Of a stretch of 64,000 bases of DNA, positions 11,501 through 22,760 are shown piece after piece (positions within the stretch are counted from its first letter, which is position 1; each line of letters begins with the position of its first letter). The stretch is from Isoetes taiwanensis (taxonomy: Eukaryota; Streptophyta; Lycopodiopsida; Isoetales; Isoetaceae). Location of the stretch: the NCBI GenBank assembly GCA_021234155.1, contig JAJEKV010000023.1, positions 8,560,610 through 8,624,609 of the forward strand. Reading direction: 5' to 3'. The position numbers and the translations under genes were made by a program. The notes under the pieces were generated by a model. It searched no databases and was not told where the DNA came from. It saw only the letters and a program-made list of their open reading frames with translations.

Positions 11501-12651
11501 TTCTGGAGAAGGTCTAGGTCAAAGGGTTAGCTAGAGCGGTCGGGCGGGTTCTGCAGGTGGCAACCGAGCTGGCACCCTTCCCCAAGTCAAACGAGGCAGG
11601 ACCTTGCGGGGATCCCTCACAAGAGGGGAGAGTCCAGGACCCCAAGAGGCGGGATCCAAAAAGTTCCCGAGGCAGCCCTTCTGGCGGGCGCCCCTCCCCG
11701 TGACGCTTAATGACCACCCTCCCGGAGCCCGGTTCCCCTATCCGACCGTTGGATCCTCCGTTCAGGGGCCCCTCTTCGGGAAGGCCCAAAAGATTCCAGA
11801 TCGGGTCCGGGGAGAACTTGTCAAACCGCTGGGCGCCCCGAGGTCGGCCTTGTAGAAACCGGGCAGTTGTCTTGTCGCTCGCACCGGGAGGCTCGGGAAT
11901 GGCAAATCGACCCCGCCAAATCGTCCCGAATGGCGAAATTACCCTAGGGAGCAAGTTACAAGGTCGGTTTTGCAAAAGAAAGAAACACTCACGCCTCCAC
12001 GACAAGATCCCGAGATCCACATCCTAGGCCAATCGACTACGAAAGTGTGATGGAAGTGAGCTACTTTGGCGCTTCTTGGAGGTCGGGTGGTCTTCTCGCC
12101 ACGGAACTTGGTCCCCTGTGGCAATGTCGATGTTCTCGAGTCCATTAACAGAGCCAAATCGCGATTGGGAGAGGGAGGTCGCCTCGTCCGGCCCCTGTGG
12201 GCCTTGGGGAGAGGAAAGCCGGGGCAAGCACGGGGGATTTTAGGGTCCGTGCTCAAGGCCAACACCCCCACTCCACGCCAAGTCGGCGCCAAGGTCCCGC
12301 CCCGACCGACAAGGAGAGGGCCTCCAAAACGTAAAACCCCGTGGGTTGCCGTGTTCTAGAAGGGTTTGCGTTTTGGGGGCCGGAGACTTGGTCTGTTGCA
12401 CTTGGGACTGGCCGAGAAGCCGTTGGAGAATACGGAGCAAGGGGAACCGACGGAGTGGAGTTTGGGCCTGTCCCTCCTCCCGATGTGGCAAGTAGAAGTC
12501 GGGGCTTTTGCGGTGGCAAGACATTCATAAATTAATTAATTAATGCATTGTACGAAAATAAATTCTGATTTTTTGCCACCGGATTCCTAATCCATCTCCA
12601 AAGACACACAGCCCAATTTTCAAATTTGAGGAGAAGGTCTAGGTCAAAGGG

Positions 12652-12998
12652 TTAGCTAAGGTCAAAGGAATGAAGTTTGTGGGATCGTTGTACTTGGTGT
12701 TGACCTTGGCTCATTTGGACGTTATACTTGGTCTAAGATTGCATTGAGAATATAAGCATCATAACTATTAGAATGAAGATAAATGATTACGTAAAAGCAT
12801 CATAACTACTAGAATGAAGATAAATGATTACGTAAAAGCAAAAGACTAGTGCGGGTTGGGGGTTAGATTTGGTTGCTTGTGATGATGGTTGTGTTTCAAA
12901 GATCAAGGCATATGGATAGAGTTAATGCCCTTGTTCAACGGATCGCTCCCTAAAGCTATTTGACATGGATGGCATAATTAACTTGTAATGAACTCAAT
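12652..12998. repeat. B-type module, copy 2
   Basis: Same module as at 8166 with the same 41-bp internal duplication (about 12757-12840). It differs by small indels, for example a shorter G run after 'gcgggttgg'. It marks the start of the second higher-order repeat. Confidence 0.75.
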
Positions 12999-15900
12999 CG
13001 GGGGCAAGCAACTTCCTGGGAAGTTTAGGGTCCCAAACTCAAGGCCAACACCCCCACTCCATGTCAAGACACGTTGCAAGGTCCCACCAAATCGACAAGG
13101 AGAGAGCCTCCAAACGTAAACCTTGTGACTTGCCGATTCTAGAAGGGTTTTTGTTTTGGGGCCGAAGTTTTGGTCTTCCCGCCACGTAACTTGGTCCCTA
13201 GGGCAACGCCGACGTTTCGAGTCCATTGGCAGAGCCAAATCGCAGCTCCCGAGAGGGGAGGTCGCCCGTCCGGCCCCGTGGCCTTGGGGAGAGGAAACCG
13301 GGGCAAGCAGCCTTCCGGGGGATTTTAGGGTCCGCGGCCGGCCTCAACACCCCCTCTCCACGCCAAGTCACGGCAAGGTCCCCCCTAGGACCGACAAGGA
13401 GAGGGCCTCCAAAACGTAGAAACCCCGTGGGTTGCCGTGTTCTAGAAGGGTTTGTTTTTTGGGGCCGAGACTTGGTCTGTTGCACTTGGGACTGGGCCGA
13501 GAAGCCGCAGCCGAGATTACGGAGCAAGGGGAACCGACGGAGCGGAGTTTGGGCCTGTCCTCCCCCGATGTGGCAAGTAGAAGTCGGGGGCTTTTTTTGC
13601 TGGCAAGACATTCATAAATTCGTAATTAATGCATTGTACTAAAATAAATTCTGATTTTTGCCACCGGATTCCTAATCCATCTCCAAACACATCCCCAATT
13701 TTCAAATTTTCTGGGAGAAGGTCTAGATCAAAGGGTTAGCATTAGAACGGTCGGGGCAGCCCGCTGGGGCAACCGAGCCGGCACCCTTCCCCAAGTCAAA
13801 CGAGGCCGGGGACCTTGGGGATCCGGCCACAAGAGGGGAGAGTCCAACCCCAAGAGGCGGGATCCAAAAAGTTCCCGAGGCACCCCTTCTGGCGGCCGCC
13901 CCGGGCCGTGACGCTAATGACCACCCTCCCCGAGCCCGGTTCCCCTATCCCACCGTTGGATCCTCCGCTCAGGGCCCCCCTTCGGAAGGCCCAAAAGATT
14001 CCAGATCGTCCCGAGAACTTGTCAAACCGCTGGGGCCCCGAGGGTCGGCCTTTGTAGAAACCGCAGTTGTCTTGTCGTTCGCACGCACCGGGAGGTCAGG
14101 AATGGCAAATCGACCCGCCAAATCGTCCGGAATGGCGAAATTACCCTAGGGAGCAAGTTACAAGGTCGGTTTTGTAAAAGAAAGAAACACTCACGCCCTC
14201 CACGACAAGATCCCGCGATCCACATCTTAGGCCAATTGACTACGAGTGTGATGGAAGTGAGCTACTTTGGCGCTTCTTGGAGGTCGGGTGGTCTTTCGCC
14301 ACGGAACTTGGTCCCCAGTGGCAATGTCGACGTTTTCGAGTCCATTGGCGAGCCAAATCGCTGATTCCGGAGAGGGGAGGTTGCCCGTCGGGCCCCCAGG
14401 GCCTTGGGGAGAGGAAATTCGGGGCAAGCTTCCGGGATTTTAGGGTCCGGCTCAAGGCCAACACCCCCACTCCACGCCAAGTCCAATTTTCAAATGTTCT
14501 GAGAAGGTCTAGGCAAGAGGGGAGAGTCAGGACCCCAAGAGGCGGGATCCAAAAGTTCCCGAGGCCCTTCCGGCGCCGGCCCCGGGGCCGTGACGCTTAA
14601 TGACCACCCTCCCGAGCCCTGGTTCCCCTATCCGGACCGATTTGGATCCTCCGCTCAGGGCCCCTCTTCGAAGGCCCAAAAGATTCCAGATCGGGTCCCG
14701 AGAACTTGTCAAACCGCTAGGGCGCCCCGAGGTCGGCCTTTGTAGAAACCGCAGTTGTCTTGTCGCTCGGCACCGGGAGGCTCCGGAATGGCAAATCGAC
14801 TCGCCAAATCGCTCGGAATGGCTTAAATTACCCTAGGAGCAAGTTACAAGGTCGGTTTTGCAAAAGAAAGAAACACTCACGCCTCCACGACAAGATCCCG
14901 TGATCCACATCTTAGGCCAATTGACTACGAAAGTGTGATGGAAGTGAGCTACTTTGGCGCTCTTGAGGTTGGGTGGTCTTCCGCCACGTAACTTGGTCCC
15001 CGTGGCAATGTCGACGTTTCGAGTCCATTGGCAGAGCCAAATCGCGATTCCCGAGAGGGGAGGTCGCCCCCCCGGCCCCCGTGGCCTTGGGGAGAGGAAA
15101 TTCGGGCAAGCAGCCTCGGGGATTTTAGGGTCCCGGTTTGGCTCAAGGCCAACACCCCCACTCCACGCCAAGTCACGCGCGCAAGGTCCCGCCCGCCAAA
15201 CCGGACAAGGAGAGGGCCTCCAAAACGTAAACCCCGTGGGTTGCCGTGTTCTAGAAGGGTTTGCGTTTTGGGGGGCGGAGACTTGGTCTGTTGCACTTGG
15301 GGACCGGGCCGAGAAGCCGCAGCGGAGAATACGGAGCAAGGGGAACCGACAGAGCGGATTTGGGCCTGTCCTCCCGATGTGGCAAGTAGAAGTCTGGGGC
15401 TTTTGCAGGTGGCAAGACATTCATAAATTCGCAATTAATGCATTGTACCTGAAAATAAATTCTGATTTTTTGCCATTTGGATTCCTAATCCATCTCCAAA
15501 GACACGTACCCAATTTTGAAATGTTCTGGAGAAGGTCTAGGTCAAAGGGTTAGCATTAGAACGGTCGGGCAGCCCGCCGGTGTGGCAACCGAAGCCGCAC
15601 CCTTCCCCAAGTCAAACGAGGCCGGGGACCTTGCAGGTGGATCCTCACAAGAGGGGAGAGTGGGACCCCAAGAGGCGGGATCCAAAAAGTTCCCGAGGCA
15701 GCCCTTCCCGGCGGGCCCCCGGGGTCGTGACGCTTAATGACCACCCTCCCGAGCCCGGTTCCCCTATCCCACCGCTGGATCCTCCGCTCGGGGGCCCCTC
15801 TTCGGGAAGGCCCAAAAGATTCCAGACGGTCCGGGGAGAACTTGTCAAACCGCTACAAGGCCCCGAGGTCGGCCTTGTAGAAACCCGCAGTTGTCTTGTC

Positions 15901-16677
15901 GCTCGGGCACCGGGAGGTTCGAATGGCAAATCGACTCTGCCAAATCGTCCGGAATGGCTTAAATTACCCTAGGGAGCAAGTTACAAGGTCGGTTTTGCAA
16001 AAGAAAGAAACACTCACGCCTCCATGACAAAGATCCCGCGATCCACATCCTAGGCCAATCTACTACGAGTGTGATGGAAGTGAGCTACTTTGGCGCTTCT
16101 TGAGGTCGGGTGGTCTTCGCCACGTAACTTGGTCCCTGTGGCAATGTCGATGTTCTCGAGTCCATTGGCAGAGCCAAATCGCGATTCCGAGAGGGGAGGT
16201 CGCCTCGTCCGCCCCCCGTGGCCTTGGGGAGAGGAAATTCGGGCAAGCAGCTTCCGGGATTTTAGGGGGTCCGGCTCAAGGCCAACACCCCCACTCCACG
16301 CCAAGTCAAGTCCGCAAGGTCCCGCCCGACTGGACAAGGAGAGGGCCTCCAAAACGAAACCCCGTGGGTTGCCGTGTTCTAGAAGGGTTTTGCGCTTTGG
16401 GGGCCTAGACTTGGTCTCGTTGCACTTGGGACTGGCCGAGAAGCCGCAGTACCGGAGAATACGGAGCAAGGGAAACGGGACGGAGCGGATTTGGGCCCTG
16501 TCCTCCCGATGTGGCAAGTAGAAGTCGGGGGGGCTTTTGGCAAAGCTGGCAAGACATTCATAAATTCGCAATTAATGCATTGTACTAAAATAAATTCTGA
16601 TTTTTGCCACCGGATTCCTAATCCATCTCCAAACAATACCCCAATTTTCAAATTTTCGGAGAAGGTCTAGGTCAAAG

Positions 16678-17032
16678 GGTTAGCTAAGGTCAAAGGAATG
16701 GAGTTTGTGGGATCGTTGTACTTGGGGTTGACCTTGGCTCATTTGGACGCTATACTTGGTCTAAGATTGCATTGAGAATATAAGCATCATAACTATTAGA
16801 ATGAAGATAAATGATTACGTAAAAGCATCATAACTACTAGAATGAAGATAAATGATTACGTAAAAGCAAAAGACTAGTGCGGGTTGGGGGTGGGGGTGAG
16901 ATTTGGTTGCTTGTGATGATGGTTGTGTTTCAAAGATCAAGGCATATGGATAGAGAGAATGCCCTTGTTCAACGGATCGCTCCCCTAAAGCTATTTGACA
17001 TGGATGGCATAATTAACTTGTAATGAATCAAT
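16678..17032. repeat. B-type module, copy 3
   Basis: Third copy, again with the 41-bp duplication (about 16783-16866). After it the array degrades into the diverged edge. Confidence 0.75.
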
Positions 17033-17180
17033 TCGGGGCAAGCAACTTCCGGGGAGTTTAGGGTCCCAGCTCAAGGCCAACACCCCCACTCCATGTCAAG
17101 ACACGGTGCAAGGTCCCACCAAACCGACAAGGAGAGGGCCTCAAACGTAAACCCCCGTGGACTTGCCGCATTCTAGAAGG

Positions 17181-17880
17181 GTTTTTGTTTTGGTTTTTCT
17201 GCTCCCTAAATAACTAACTTGTAATGAACTGGTTTTGTTTCTCATAAACAATTGTACCTTGATGAAAGATTGCTTTCCAAGTGGAAATTTTTTTAATGTG
17301 TCCGCACCGCCTTGTTGCCCCCCTGGTCAAAGACTCGCCTTTTTTCGATGCACACTCTTTTAGTTATGCATTTTATTGCATTTATGGTTCATAAATTCGT
17401 AGTTAATGCATGGCATGGAATTAAATTATGGTTTTTGGTCAGCTGGCTTCCATGGTCATCACCAGCATACAGGAAAATTTCCAAAATTTTCGGATAAGGT
17501 CCGCACCAAGCGTTGGGGGTTAGAACGGTCCCGCAGCCCGTTGTTGGGCAAGCATGACTGCACCCTTCCCCAAGTCAAACAAGGCGCCGGACTTTGAATG
17601 GCCACCAAGTAGAGGGGAGAGTCCCGGCCCCCCGTGAGACGGACCCCAAAAAAAAACATTCTCGAGGCAACTGTTTTGGCACCGCCTCGGGGATCAGATG
17701 CTAATGAACACCCTCCCGAAGCTCAGTTCCCCTATATATCCGACCGTTGAATCCTCCGTTCAAGGATCCAGCTCCGAGCAGGACCAAAAAAATCCAAGAT
17801 CGGTCCGGAGAACACGTCTAACCGCTGGCGTCTGAGGGGGCCACCGCCCCTGTGAACGGGCGATTCGACTTTCGCCATAC
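17181..17880. repeat. Diverged right edge of the tandem array
   Basis: A-type order is still readable (ttcataaattcgtagttaat; cacccttccccaagtcaaac; 'gaccgttgaatcctccgttca') but identity is far lower than inside the array. Decayed edge copies are usual when unequal exchange homogenises only the interior. No gene here. Confidence 0.65.
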
Positions 17881-17994
17881 AATTTTATTTGGTAGTAATA
17901 GAATCCGGAATGTGATTGACTGCATGCATGCCTCAGGACTGTTCAAATAAGCCTAGGGACAAACTTTAATGAGCATCACATTAAAAAAAGATGC

Positions 17995-18125
17995 AAAAAA
18001 AATAACGTCGCTATAACAAAATACGTCGCGGGGACGTCGCATGCGACGTAAGACCGTATTTATACGTATTTATACGGATTTGAAATAACGTCGCATGCGA
18101 CGTGACGTCGCATGCGACGCTCTGT
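17995..18125. repeat. Element A palindrome cluster upstream of its genes
   Basis: Perfect 16-bp palindromes ACGTCGCATGCGACGT lie at 18034 and 18088, with a 15/16 copy at 18106. The same palindrome recurs in the 3' subterminal region. The cluster lies about 2.2 kb before the first readable transposon coding exon, so it may mark the promoter of the element's transcripts (inference). Confidence 0.65.
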
Positions 18126-18297
18126 AATATTTTGAACCCGCGGGCGGCCGGCTTTTCCGGAACTTCTTTTTGCCCTACTTCTTCGAGGTTCTTGGGCGAT
18201 CCGCGGCGCTAGTACCCTGATCTACCTGCAAGCAACTATTCTAAGGTTAGTATATCATGTTTTTTAGATTGAATAGGTTTTTTGGATTGAATGGTGC

Positions 18298-19130
18298 ATG
18301 CCCAACCTTCCTCTTTTTTTGGTTTCCTTTCCTTCCTCTTCTTCTTTGTTCTTGATTTTTTTTCTTCCCATTCTTCCATGCCTCATTCATTCTTCCTCCT
18401 TCTTTCTTCCTCATGCTTCATTTCTTCCTCATTCTTCCTCATGCTTCATTTCTTCCTCCTTCTTCCATGCTTCATTCTTTCCTCATTCTTTCTTCCCATA
18501 TTTCTTCTTTCCTCATTTCTTTCTCATTCTTTCTTCCTCATTCTTTCTCATTTCTTTCTTCCTCATGCTTTCTCATTCTTTATTCCTCACTCTTTCTCAT
18601 TCTTCCTCATTCTTTCTCATTTCTTGCTTTCTCATTTCTTTCTCATGCTTTCTCATTTCTTTCTCATGCTTTCTCATTTGTTTCTCATTTCCATTCTTTC
18701 TCATGCTTTCTCATTCCTCATTCTTTCCCCTCCCTTCCCTCATTTCTTGCTTTCTCATCCCTTCCTTATTCTTCATTTCTTTCATTTCTTATTCTTCATT
18801 CTTTTTAATTTCATTTCTTCATTCTTCATTTGTTTCTTATTCTTCACATTTCTTCCTCACTTTCCATTCGATCCTTTTCTTTCCCTTCCCTTCTTTCTTC
18901 CTTCCATTCTATTCCCTTCCCTTCTCTTATTTCCTCTTATTTTTCTTCATTCTTTCTTGTTTCTTCTCTTATTTCTTCTCTATTCTATCCTTATTTCTTC
19001 CTTTCTATTCTCTTATTTCTTTCTCTTGTTTTATTTCTATCTCTTGTTTTCTATCCCCCCCCCCCTTTTTTTCCTTTCTTTCGTCTTCGATCTTTTTCTT
19101 CTTTGTTCTTATTCTTCTAATGCTTTGTTA
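18298..19130 (+). repeat. Pyrimidine-rich low-complexity tract
   Basis: About 830 bp of ttctttctcat/ttcctcattc-type sequence with almost no A/G on the plus strand. The 300-residue open frames through it are Ser/Phe/Leu runs caused by the lack of stop codons in C/T DNA. It may be an expanded intron or leader of the downstream transposon gene. Confidence 0.8.
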
Positions 19131-19261
19131 CTTCTATTGCAGACTTTCTATTACGATTTGGACCCGACGGGGAACTTGTACACGCGTCCTTATTTTGGTA
19201 AGTAGTTGATCGTGACTTGCATTTTATTTTTATAGTTTTAAGTAGGTTAAAAAAAAATTGA

Positions 19262-19640
19262 TGGAGTGGTTTGTTCAAGGGCACTGGGTCGGCTCTCGAC
19301 CATGTACCGGGTTCGAAGTCCACTTTCACTACAATCATAAATGTTTCCTAGGTTAATGAGTGGCTTGTTCAAGGGCACGATCGGCTCCACCTAGAGTGGA
19401 GAGGACAACGTACCCGGGTTCAAGTCCACTTCAGTTACACTTGTTATTTTTAGGTTTAAAATAAAATTGTAGTGGCTTGTTCAAGGGCACGGTCGGCTCC
19501 ACCTTGCGTGGAGAGGACTAGGTGTCCGGGTCCAAGTCCACTTTTCTTCTCATTCTTAGGTAGATGTGGCTACGGCAAGGACATGGTCGGCTCCACCGCG
19601 AGTGGGGAGGACCAGGTGTTCGGGCCTTAGTTCACGTTTA
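19262..19640 (+). repeat. Four tandem tRNA-like modules
   Basis: Modules start near 19264, 19358, 19471 and 19566. Each has agtggcttgttcaagggcac (or a variant), ggtcggctccac, a small hairpin CTCCAC...GTGGAG, and a B-box-like GGGTTCAAGTCC ending in CACTT, whose CCACT can pair with the leading AGTGG. The B-box match and end pairing suggest tRNA or SINE ancestry. No T-stem pairs properly, so these are not functional tRNA genes. From 19640 to 20260 is AT-rich sequence with many taactaa motifs and no gene seen. Confidence 0.5.
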
Positions 19641-20273
19641 TTGTCAGTTTTAGCTAGAGGTAGCTAGGGCTAGGTTAAGTTAACTAAAACTGGATGATTC
19701 CCTTCACACCCGTGCTAGTTAAAAAAAAATAGGTTAGGCTAACTTAATGTAGTACTAATTCGCACTAAAAGCTTTGGTAAAAAAAATAACTTAACTAATT
19801 AACTAAATTATTTCGAACATGTCTAGTTAAGTTAGCCAAAGGCATAAAAAATTATATGTACAATTAACTAAACTTAAAGTGACCTCTATAGTGCTAATTT
19901 CTAATTTAGTTAATTTTTAGTTAATTTTGCTAACTAATCCGAACAAGGTGCGAAGATAAGTTTAGGTAGTGTTTTTGGTTAAAAAAGTTAACTAAATTTC
20001 GGGACTATCTGCTAACTAATTAACTAGTAATACGAATGTAAATTGACCGTGGGTCTGAATACCCTAATCTAACCTATTTAGTTTTTCTTGTTTCTTCTTT
20101 TTTTTTTTTCTTGCTTTTGGGGGATCGGATAAGGTATTAGTCGCCATAGGGCGTGTTATAAGTAATGATTATATGGTCTGCATACATGTTTGATATTGTC
20201 GTATTATGTTGCATTTACTTTGTGCATGCTTGGCTTTTGTATTCATTATTTTGTTTTGTTTGTAGGCATAAAA

Positions 20274-21276
20274 ATGGCCTCAGTAAGGACAGAGATGCTT
20301 AGTGAAATTAGGCGCATCCTCATCAATCAAATATGCGCACAGACCGACCCGGAACGACATATGCAAATTCATGATCGAATTAACCGTTTTGTAGCATCAG
20401 TTGAGAAAGAATGTCGGTCTGAATTATGTGGGAGGTGGCCAGAGCATGAGTCTGAGTTGGAAGATATGATGAGAAAGAACTTAAAGTCTTGGGCAGTGTG
20501 GGAATTTGACACCCCAGAGGGTGTCAAAAGCAAAAAAATGTGTTAAAGAGACATCTTCCGTAGAGAAAATGTGTCAAAAGAGAATTTATAGTTTGATAAA
20601 ATGCGTCAAAAGAGATTTTAAAACTTTTTAAATGTGTCATTTGACACACTTAAGAATATTAAGTGTGTCAAAAAAATTAGAGCCCCAAATACACAAGAGT
20701 TGTCTGTACAAGGCTTAATGTATGTATATACTTAATAATGCAAGAAGAATTAATATTCAATAGAATTTTTCATTTTCCTTATATTTATATAAACTTATCT
20801 TTCATAGCAAAAATTCATATTGTAATTTTTTTGTTGTAGAATTTCAAATTATTTTCTTCATTTGATTGCATACAAAAAGTGTGTCAATGGTGTTCACAGC
20901 GCGTCAAATGAGACACAAAAAATTTGGAAGTGTGTTAATTGACACATTCAATTTTAAAAAGCGTGTCATAAGAAATACAATAAATAAGTTGAATTTCCCA
21001 CACTGGTCTTGGGTTTGCAATCCTGAGCCAGAATTGAGGATGCTACTTAAGTATAAAGTGCCACTTATGAGCCCCTATGCTGAGGCATACGTGGGACGAT
21101 GGGCTAATTCGTGGCGAAGTGCAAAGGTCCGACGCAAAGATCACAAGATGGCCAGTAGCAGTCTCAATGATGAACAGGTGAAGGAGTTAGATAGTCTTAT
21201 CCATGGTGGGAGCTCTATTGGTGCAGGGGCTAGATTATCATTGCATGCTCACGATAAATGTCTTTGCATTTATTGA
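20274..21276 (+). pseudogene. Element A transposon gene interrupted by a MITE
   Basis: The ATG at 20274 follows a splice-acceptor-like tttgtag. The first part encodes MASVRTEMLSEIRR..., a helical charged segment to ...MRKNLKSW at 20492. A 512-bp hAT MITE then intervenes, and the frame resumes at 21009 with VCNPEPELRMLL... to a stop at 21276. Removing the MITE and one 8-bp duplication rejoins the two parts in the same frame, so the insertion is what breaks this gene. I do not recognise the family. Its position beside subterminal palindromes points to an accessory protein of the element. Unless the MITE is spliced out, the product stops within it. Confidence 0.6.
20494..21005. mobile_element. 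hAT-type MITE with 8-bp target duplication
   Basis: The ends are CAGTGTGGGAATTTGACAC at 20494 and the inverted GAATTTCCCACACTG at 20991-21005. Target duplications GTCTTGGG lie at 20486-20493 and 21006-21013. An 8-bp duplication with CAG...CTG ends is diagnostic of hAT elements. It is 512 bp, has no transposase, and carries many TGTGTCA/TGACACA motifs inside (for example around 20635, 20930 and 20965). Confidence 0.9.
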
Positions 21277-21289
21277 CAAACATTCCCGT

Positions 21290-22330
21290 GGATCTTTGTT
21301 GGAGTTGTAAAGTGCATTGGTAGTAAACAAGACCGCCCGGATATATCAAATCCGGATCTTGGGAACCCTCAGACTTTAATCAAGATGACTATTATAATCG
21401 GCATTATGTGGAGAGGCCAAGATAGAGCTGCATCATGGTTGTTGGCGACAAGTATATCCGTTTCAAGAGCCCAAGTCCAAAGATTGGCCACACCCCTTGG
21501 ACTTGCCCCCGAGATCTTTTGTGGAGATGAGCCACGGGGACCAATGGTAGTCTTGCCATTCATGAATGGAGGAACCTTTGTAATTATTTGACCATCTTCC
21601 CGAGCCAATTCTCTTCTTATAGGAGATGGTCAAATGCAATGCATAGTGCTCCAAGAAGGGCTGATATGAAGATAAGTGCGAGTGGAAAGCCAAAATGAGA
21701 CTCGTGTATAAGTACGTCCCCAAATAGCTCTCGCTCTTGCGGAGAAGGAGTCTATGCCATCCACGCTCCGGGTTGGACACACACAAAGCTCAATTGCAAA
21801 AGGGTCAAACTCCATTTTGATGACTCCCTTACAAATGTGTGGGTGGCTATTGGTGATTGGGACACGGCCCTCCGCTTTTTTTTTGCAAGGAGCTTAATGC
21901 CCAAATTGAAGAGCCGTTATACACTACAAGATGGAAGCGGTGCGATATCCTTGGTGGGAGAAGAGAGTTTTTACATCATCATCGGATGACCAAGCATCAT
22001 GGGGCATGAGATATCCGACATATATTCCCTGGGCTACATTTACGAGATGCTCCTTGATTTTGTCCAGGCAATGCGGCTTATGGGGTTGTGTGTTGAGATA
22101 AACCCAACCGACCGATACTCTAGCACATTGGACATCTGAAGGTCCAAATGATGATGGATAGAGAGCTGGTGCACATGGATCGCCCATCTATTGCTCGCGT
22201 CATCGATGTGTTCAAAACAGCAGGGCTTTCTTCTGATATAGTTGTGAGAGAGAGACGACATATGAAGTGTGGTGATCCACTTGAGATGGCTAAGCTAATG
22301 TTAAATGCTTGCAAGAAGTGATTAATATAA
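21290..22330 (+). pseudogene. Degenerate transposon coding region
   Basis: Plus-strand frames alternate with stops. One stretch reads ...KRVKLHFDDSLTNVWVAIGD, continuing ...WDTALRFFFARSLMPKLKSR; another reads LGYIYEMLLDFVQAMRLMGL. The final stretch (about 22150-22320) is DRELVHMDRPSIARVIDVF..., ending at a stop near 22320. Amino-acid texture is protein-like but no family is recognised. It is probably the decayed continuation of the gene at 20274 or a neighbouring element gene. Confidence 0.4.
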
Positions 22331-22489
22331 TTTTGTCTTCCTATTTGAGGCTTGTTGCAACCAATAAATGTTTTTTATTCAAAATTACTAATGAAAAAAG
22401 TAATTTATTAATCAAAAAAATTATTATTAATGGTAAATAAATTATTAATCATAACTTGTAGATAAAGTGTCACTACAGACGTCAAACCC

Positions 22490-22760
22490 TAGGTTTTGTG
22501 TGCTACATCATCAAACCCTAGATTGCAAATGCCATGTGGCACAATCTAGGGTTTGATGATGTGGCACACGCAAGCTAGGGTTTGATGACATGGCACTTAC
22601 TATGATGTGGCAATAGGAAGTCGTGACGTGACACAACCTAGGGTTTGATGATGTGCCACACGCAACGTAGGGTTTCATGATGTGGCACTAAAAATGCCAC
22701 GTGGGATAATTTAGGGTTCGGTGTATGACATGATACATGGCCTGATAATATGGCAACCTA
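22490..22760. repeat. AAACCCTAG-motif repeats and 21-bp hairpin
   Basis: ctagggtttgatgatgtggc and variants recur at least five times. A perfect 21-bp inverted repeat has arms at 22505-22525 and 22542-22562 with a 16-nt spacer. The AAACCCTAG core overlaps the plant telo-box (AAACCCTA). No gene. Confidence 0.65.

Larger units (their letters stand above)
7931..17180. repeat. Higher-order tandem array, about 1.1-kb units
   Basis: The anchor caagacattcataaatt recurs near 8034, 9132, 10260, 11393, 12513, 13602, 15412 and 16549, giving units of 1089-1137 bp; the interval 13602-15412 holds one full and one internally deleted unit. Two unit types exist: A ('ggttagcattagaacgg...') and B ('ggttagctaaggtcaaagg...'). 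The order is B A A A | B A A' A | B, a higher-order period of about 4.48 kb, then about 4.04 kb. GC-rich, with C/G-run length differences between copies. Both strands show open frames, but they differ in every copy and match no family, so I treat the array as non-coding. Confidence 0.85.

Noticed and set aside
8514-16651. Many 60-199-residue frames on both strands of the tandem array
   Set aside because: Frames differ in every unit, shift with small indels, and match no known family.
18291-19209. Open frames of about 300 residues
   Set aside because: They lie entirely in C/T-rich low-complexity DNA; the Phe/Ser/Leu runs appear in all three plus frames, so absence of stops is compositional.
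19262-19640. Functional tRNA genes
   Set aside because: B-box-like motifs occur but T-stems do not pair and no anticodon arm fits, so only tRNA-like ancestry is claimed.
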